A stretch of 6,972 bases of DNA. It comes from an uncultured Methylococcaceae bacterium. GTDB lineage: Bacteria; Pseudomonadota; Gammaproteobacteria; Methylococcales; Methylomonadaceae. The position numbers and the translations under genes were made by a program. Of the stretch, positions 5,698 through 6,972 are shown in pieces; position 1 is the stretch's first letter, and each line of letters starts with the position of its first letter. Location of the stretch: positions 1 through 6,972 of the forward strand of contig CAIUYS010000103.1 in assembly GCA_903903365.1 (NCBI GenBank), given 5' to 3'. Below the pieces are notes generated by a model. That model worked only from the letters and a program-made list of their open reading frames with translations, was not told the origin of the DNA and did no database searches.

Positions 5698-6534
5698 TCA
5701 AATAAGAGGGTTGCTGTGAGTTAAGCGCTGTGGATGAGTATAGATAACATGCTGATCATCACGGGCAAAACCGATTAAAGTAAGTCCTGTTTCATCGGCC
5801 AGTCTTATGGCCAGGCCGGTAGGTGCAGAAATAGCCGCGAGCAGGGTAATGCCAACCCAGGCGGTTTTTTGTACCATTTCATAACTGGCTCGACTGGTCA
5901 CGATAACAAAGCCGGCCGATAAATCGTTGCCGGTACGCAATAATAAACCAATTAACTTATCCAGTGCATTATGCCGGCCTACATCTTCCCTGAGATGGAT
6001 AATGCCTTGTCCTGGAATTACCCAAGCCGCTGCATGTACGGCTCCGGTTAACCGGTTTAAAGTTTGGTGTTGTTTAAGGTCGGTTAACGCAGAGCGCAAC
6101 TGGCTACCTGACAGGGACAAGTCGCCATTAACCTGATTGGGTTGGCGAATGGCTTGTTTTAAGGTACTGGCTCCACACAGGCCGCAACCGGTACGGCCGG
6201 TTAAATTACGGCCTTTATCGGCCATGCCTTGAAAGCGGTTATCGGGAATTTTTAATTGTACTTCAATACCATTGGAACGATTATAAACCCGCGCGGATAG
6301 TAACTCTTGCGGATTTTTAATAATACCTTCTGTGATGCTAAAGCCCAAGGCAAAATCTTCCAGATTAGTCGGGGTTGCCAGCATAACGACATGCGGTGTG
6401 CCGTTATAAATCAGCGAAATAGGGACTTCTTCGGCAATATAGTCTTGTTTGTTTTCATGCACATCACCTTGCCAGCGATCAACGGATCTTTGTTGATAGC
6501 TGGGCCAGCCCAAATCCAATAGTAACGATTGCAT
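5698..6534 (-). CDS. fdhD: formate dehydrogenase accessory sulfurtransferase FdhD (FdsC)
   Basis: This 278-aa protein matches the length of E. coli FdhD (277). FdhD takes sulfur from the cysteine desulfurase IscS and passes it to the bis-MGD molybdenum cofactor, a sulfuration required before formate dehydrogenase is active. Visible hallmarks are the TPTNLEDFALGFSITEGI block (54-71), the two-cysteine motif TGCGLCGAS with Cys117 and Cys120, GAVHAAA (164-170), REDVGRHNALDKL (182-194), SRASYEMVQK (214-223) and APTGLAIRLA (237-246). Both cysteines of the CXXC loop are present, so the protein looks functional. It lies between fdsA and fdsD, and its product serves FdsA. The ATG at 6532-6534 starts 3 nt after the stop of a doubtful upstream ORF and has only a weak AG-rich ribosome site. 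Confidence 0.96.
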   Translation of the reverse strand: MQSLLLDLGWPSYQQRSVDRWQGDVHENKQDYIAEEVPISLIYNGTPHVVMLATPTNLEDFALGFSITEGIIKNPQELLSARVYNRSNGIEVQLKIPDNRFQGMADKGRNLTGRTGCGLCGASTLKQAIRQPNQVNGDLSLSGSQLRSALTDLKQHQTLNRLTGAVHAAAWVIPGQGIIHLREDVGRHNALDKLIGLLLRTGNDLSAGFVIVTSRASYEMVQKTAWVGITLLAAISAPTGLAIRLADETGLTLIGFARDDQHVIYTHPQRLTHSNPLI

Positions 6535-6537
6535 GCG

Positions 6538-6774
6538 TTAATCTTCTCTCAGGGTATCGGTATCTACACCAGCGAACGCCACTTCTTCCTCAAGGGAAAG
6601 AGGGCTATGAAGCGTTGCTTTTATGCCGCACCGTTGTTCCTGCATTATTCTCAATTGCTGTTCCCTACGCGCTTCTACTTTTCGCGATCCATGGCTGGGT
6701 ACCTTCTGCATGCGTGCAGTCGTTACCTCAACCCTTTTTAGCAGGAGAATGCGTTTGTATCGTCCATAACTCAT
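6538..6774 (-). CDS. possible small hypothetical protein between fdsA and fdhD
   Basis: A 78-codon frame fills the space between the post-fdsA hairpin and fdhD, and its TAA ends 3 nt before the fdhD ATG. The product would be basic in its first half (many Arg/Lys up to residue 54) and acidic at the end (LEEEVAFAGVDTDTLRED). It has no cysteine motif beyond one Cys, no signal peptide and no membrane segment. I do not recognise it. For: same strand, tight junction with fdhD, no competing gene. Against: no Shine-Dalgarno at its ATG, several rare-type codons (AGG, AGA, ATA) and a long overlapping frame on the other strand. It may be untranslated spacer. If real, its position suggests a role with formate dehydrogenase. 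Confidence 0.35.
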   Translation of the reverse strand: MSYGRYKRILLLKRVEVTTARMQKVPSHGSRKVEARREQQLRIMQEQRCGIKATLHSPLSLEEEVAFAGVDTDTLRED

Positions 6775-6802
6775 TGTTTCATTGGCTATAAAAGTTGTAT
6801 TA

Positions 6803-6837
6803 ATACCTCTCTCATGGGTTACCCTTGAGAGAGGTAT
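6803..6837 (-). terminator. strong hairpin immediately after fdsA
   Basis: ATACCTCTCTCA (6803-6814) pairs perfectly with TGAGAGAGGTAT (6826-6837). The 11-nt loop itself contains GGGT/ACCC complementarity. It starts 15 nt after the fdsA stop. On the minus strand ATTAATACAACTTTTAT follows it, which is T-containing but not a clean U-tract. It may partly terminate transcription, or protect the fdsA mRNA end so that fdhD and fdsD are made at lower level than the structural subunits. Confidence 0.65.
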
Positions 6838-6852
6838 CTGATTGCCGGATGG

Positions 6853-6972
6853 TTAGCTATTGTTGATGCCTTGCTCAAGCAAATCCAACTGTGTTTCTGA
6901 AAATGCACGGTACTTGGCTTGCCATTCAGACGGTTGATTAACTTTACTGATTTGCACGGCGGTCACTTTATA
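6853..6972 (-). CDS. fdsA: formate dehydrogenase alpha subunit FdsA, C-terminal 39 residues only
   Basis: The frame enters from the right edge and ends at TAA 6853-6855. Its visible residues begin YKVTAVQISKVNQPSEWQ, the type of ending seen in molybdopterin-dependent, NAD-linked formate dehydrogenase alpha subunits. The full protein, lying outside, would carry the bis-MGD and Fe-S centres that oxidise formate. I rely on the C-terminal resemblance together with fdhD and fdsD directly downstream, which is the usual fds gene order (fdsA, fdhD/fdsC, fdsD). No catalytic residue is inside the window. Confidence 0.75.
   Translation of the reverse strand, partial: YKVTAVQISKVNQPSEWQAKYRAFSETQLDLLEQGINNS

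Noticed and set aside
6529..6741. 70-codon plus-strand ORF opposite the fdhD start region
   Set aside because: It has no ribosome site and no recognisable features, and it opposes the direction of the operon.

Overview
The window comes from a bacterial chromosome, most likely a gammaproteobacterium. An aerobic methanotroph or methylotroph (Methylobacter/Methylomonas-like) is my best guess. That inference rests on an fds-type NAD-dependent formate dehydrogenase operon, an exopolysaccharide sugar transferase, moderate GC content and many short palindromic intergenic repeats; there is no 16S or other marker gene. Every supported gene lies on the minus strand, so transcription runs from right to left.

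Right end (about 5476-6972): the 3' part of an fds operon. In transcription order it holds the last 39 codons of the formate dehydrogenase alpha subunit (fdsA), a strong 12-bp hairpin, a doubtful 78-codon ORF, fdhD (the sulfurtransferase that activates the molybdenum cofactor) and fdsD (delta subunit). FdsA carries the catalytic Mo-bis-MGD centre, FdhD sulfurates that cofactor, and FdsD is a small subunit needed for a working complex. Together they oxidise formate to CO2 and yield NADH.

Middle (about 2597-5475): two unrelated genes separated by repeats. One is a 76-aa coiled-coil protein resembling a small stress-associated family. The other is a 744-aa membrane protein that joins an MFS-like transmembrane half to a spermidine-synthase-like methyltransferase-fold half. 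A composite repeat of CACGAAG units, in direct and inverted copies, sits directly behind fdsD and encloses an eroded copy of a palindrome found 3 kb away.

Left-centre (about 1472-2596): a likely cold-response pair. A CspA-type cold-shock protein has a long putative leader (about 157 nt) behind a perfect TATAAT. An RRM RNA-binding protein that starts with TTG follows it, and a long hairpin separates the two. Upstream of the csp leader is a cluster of four different palindromes.

Left end (1-1471): the first 317 codons of a WcaJ-like undecaprenyl-phosphate glucose phosphotransferase, with a good sigma70-type promoter, preceded by about 450 bp of AT-rich sequence in which I find no gene.

Most of the region is ordinary chromosomal content. 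I see no defence system, CRISPR array, prophage or transposase gene. The less usual parts are the layered intergenic repeats, the hairpin and possible extra ORF inside the fds operon, and the csp leader/RRM arrangement.
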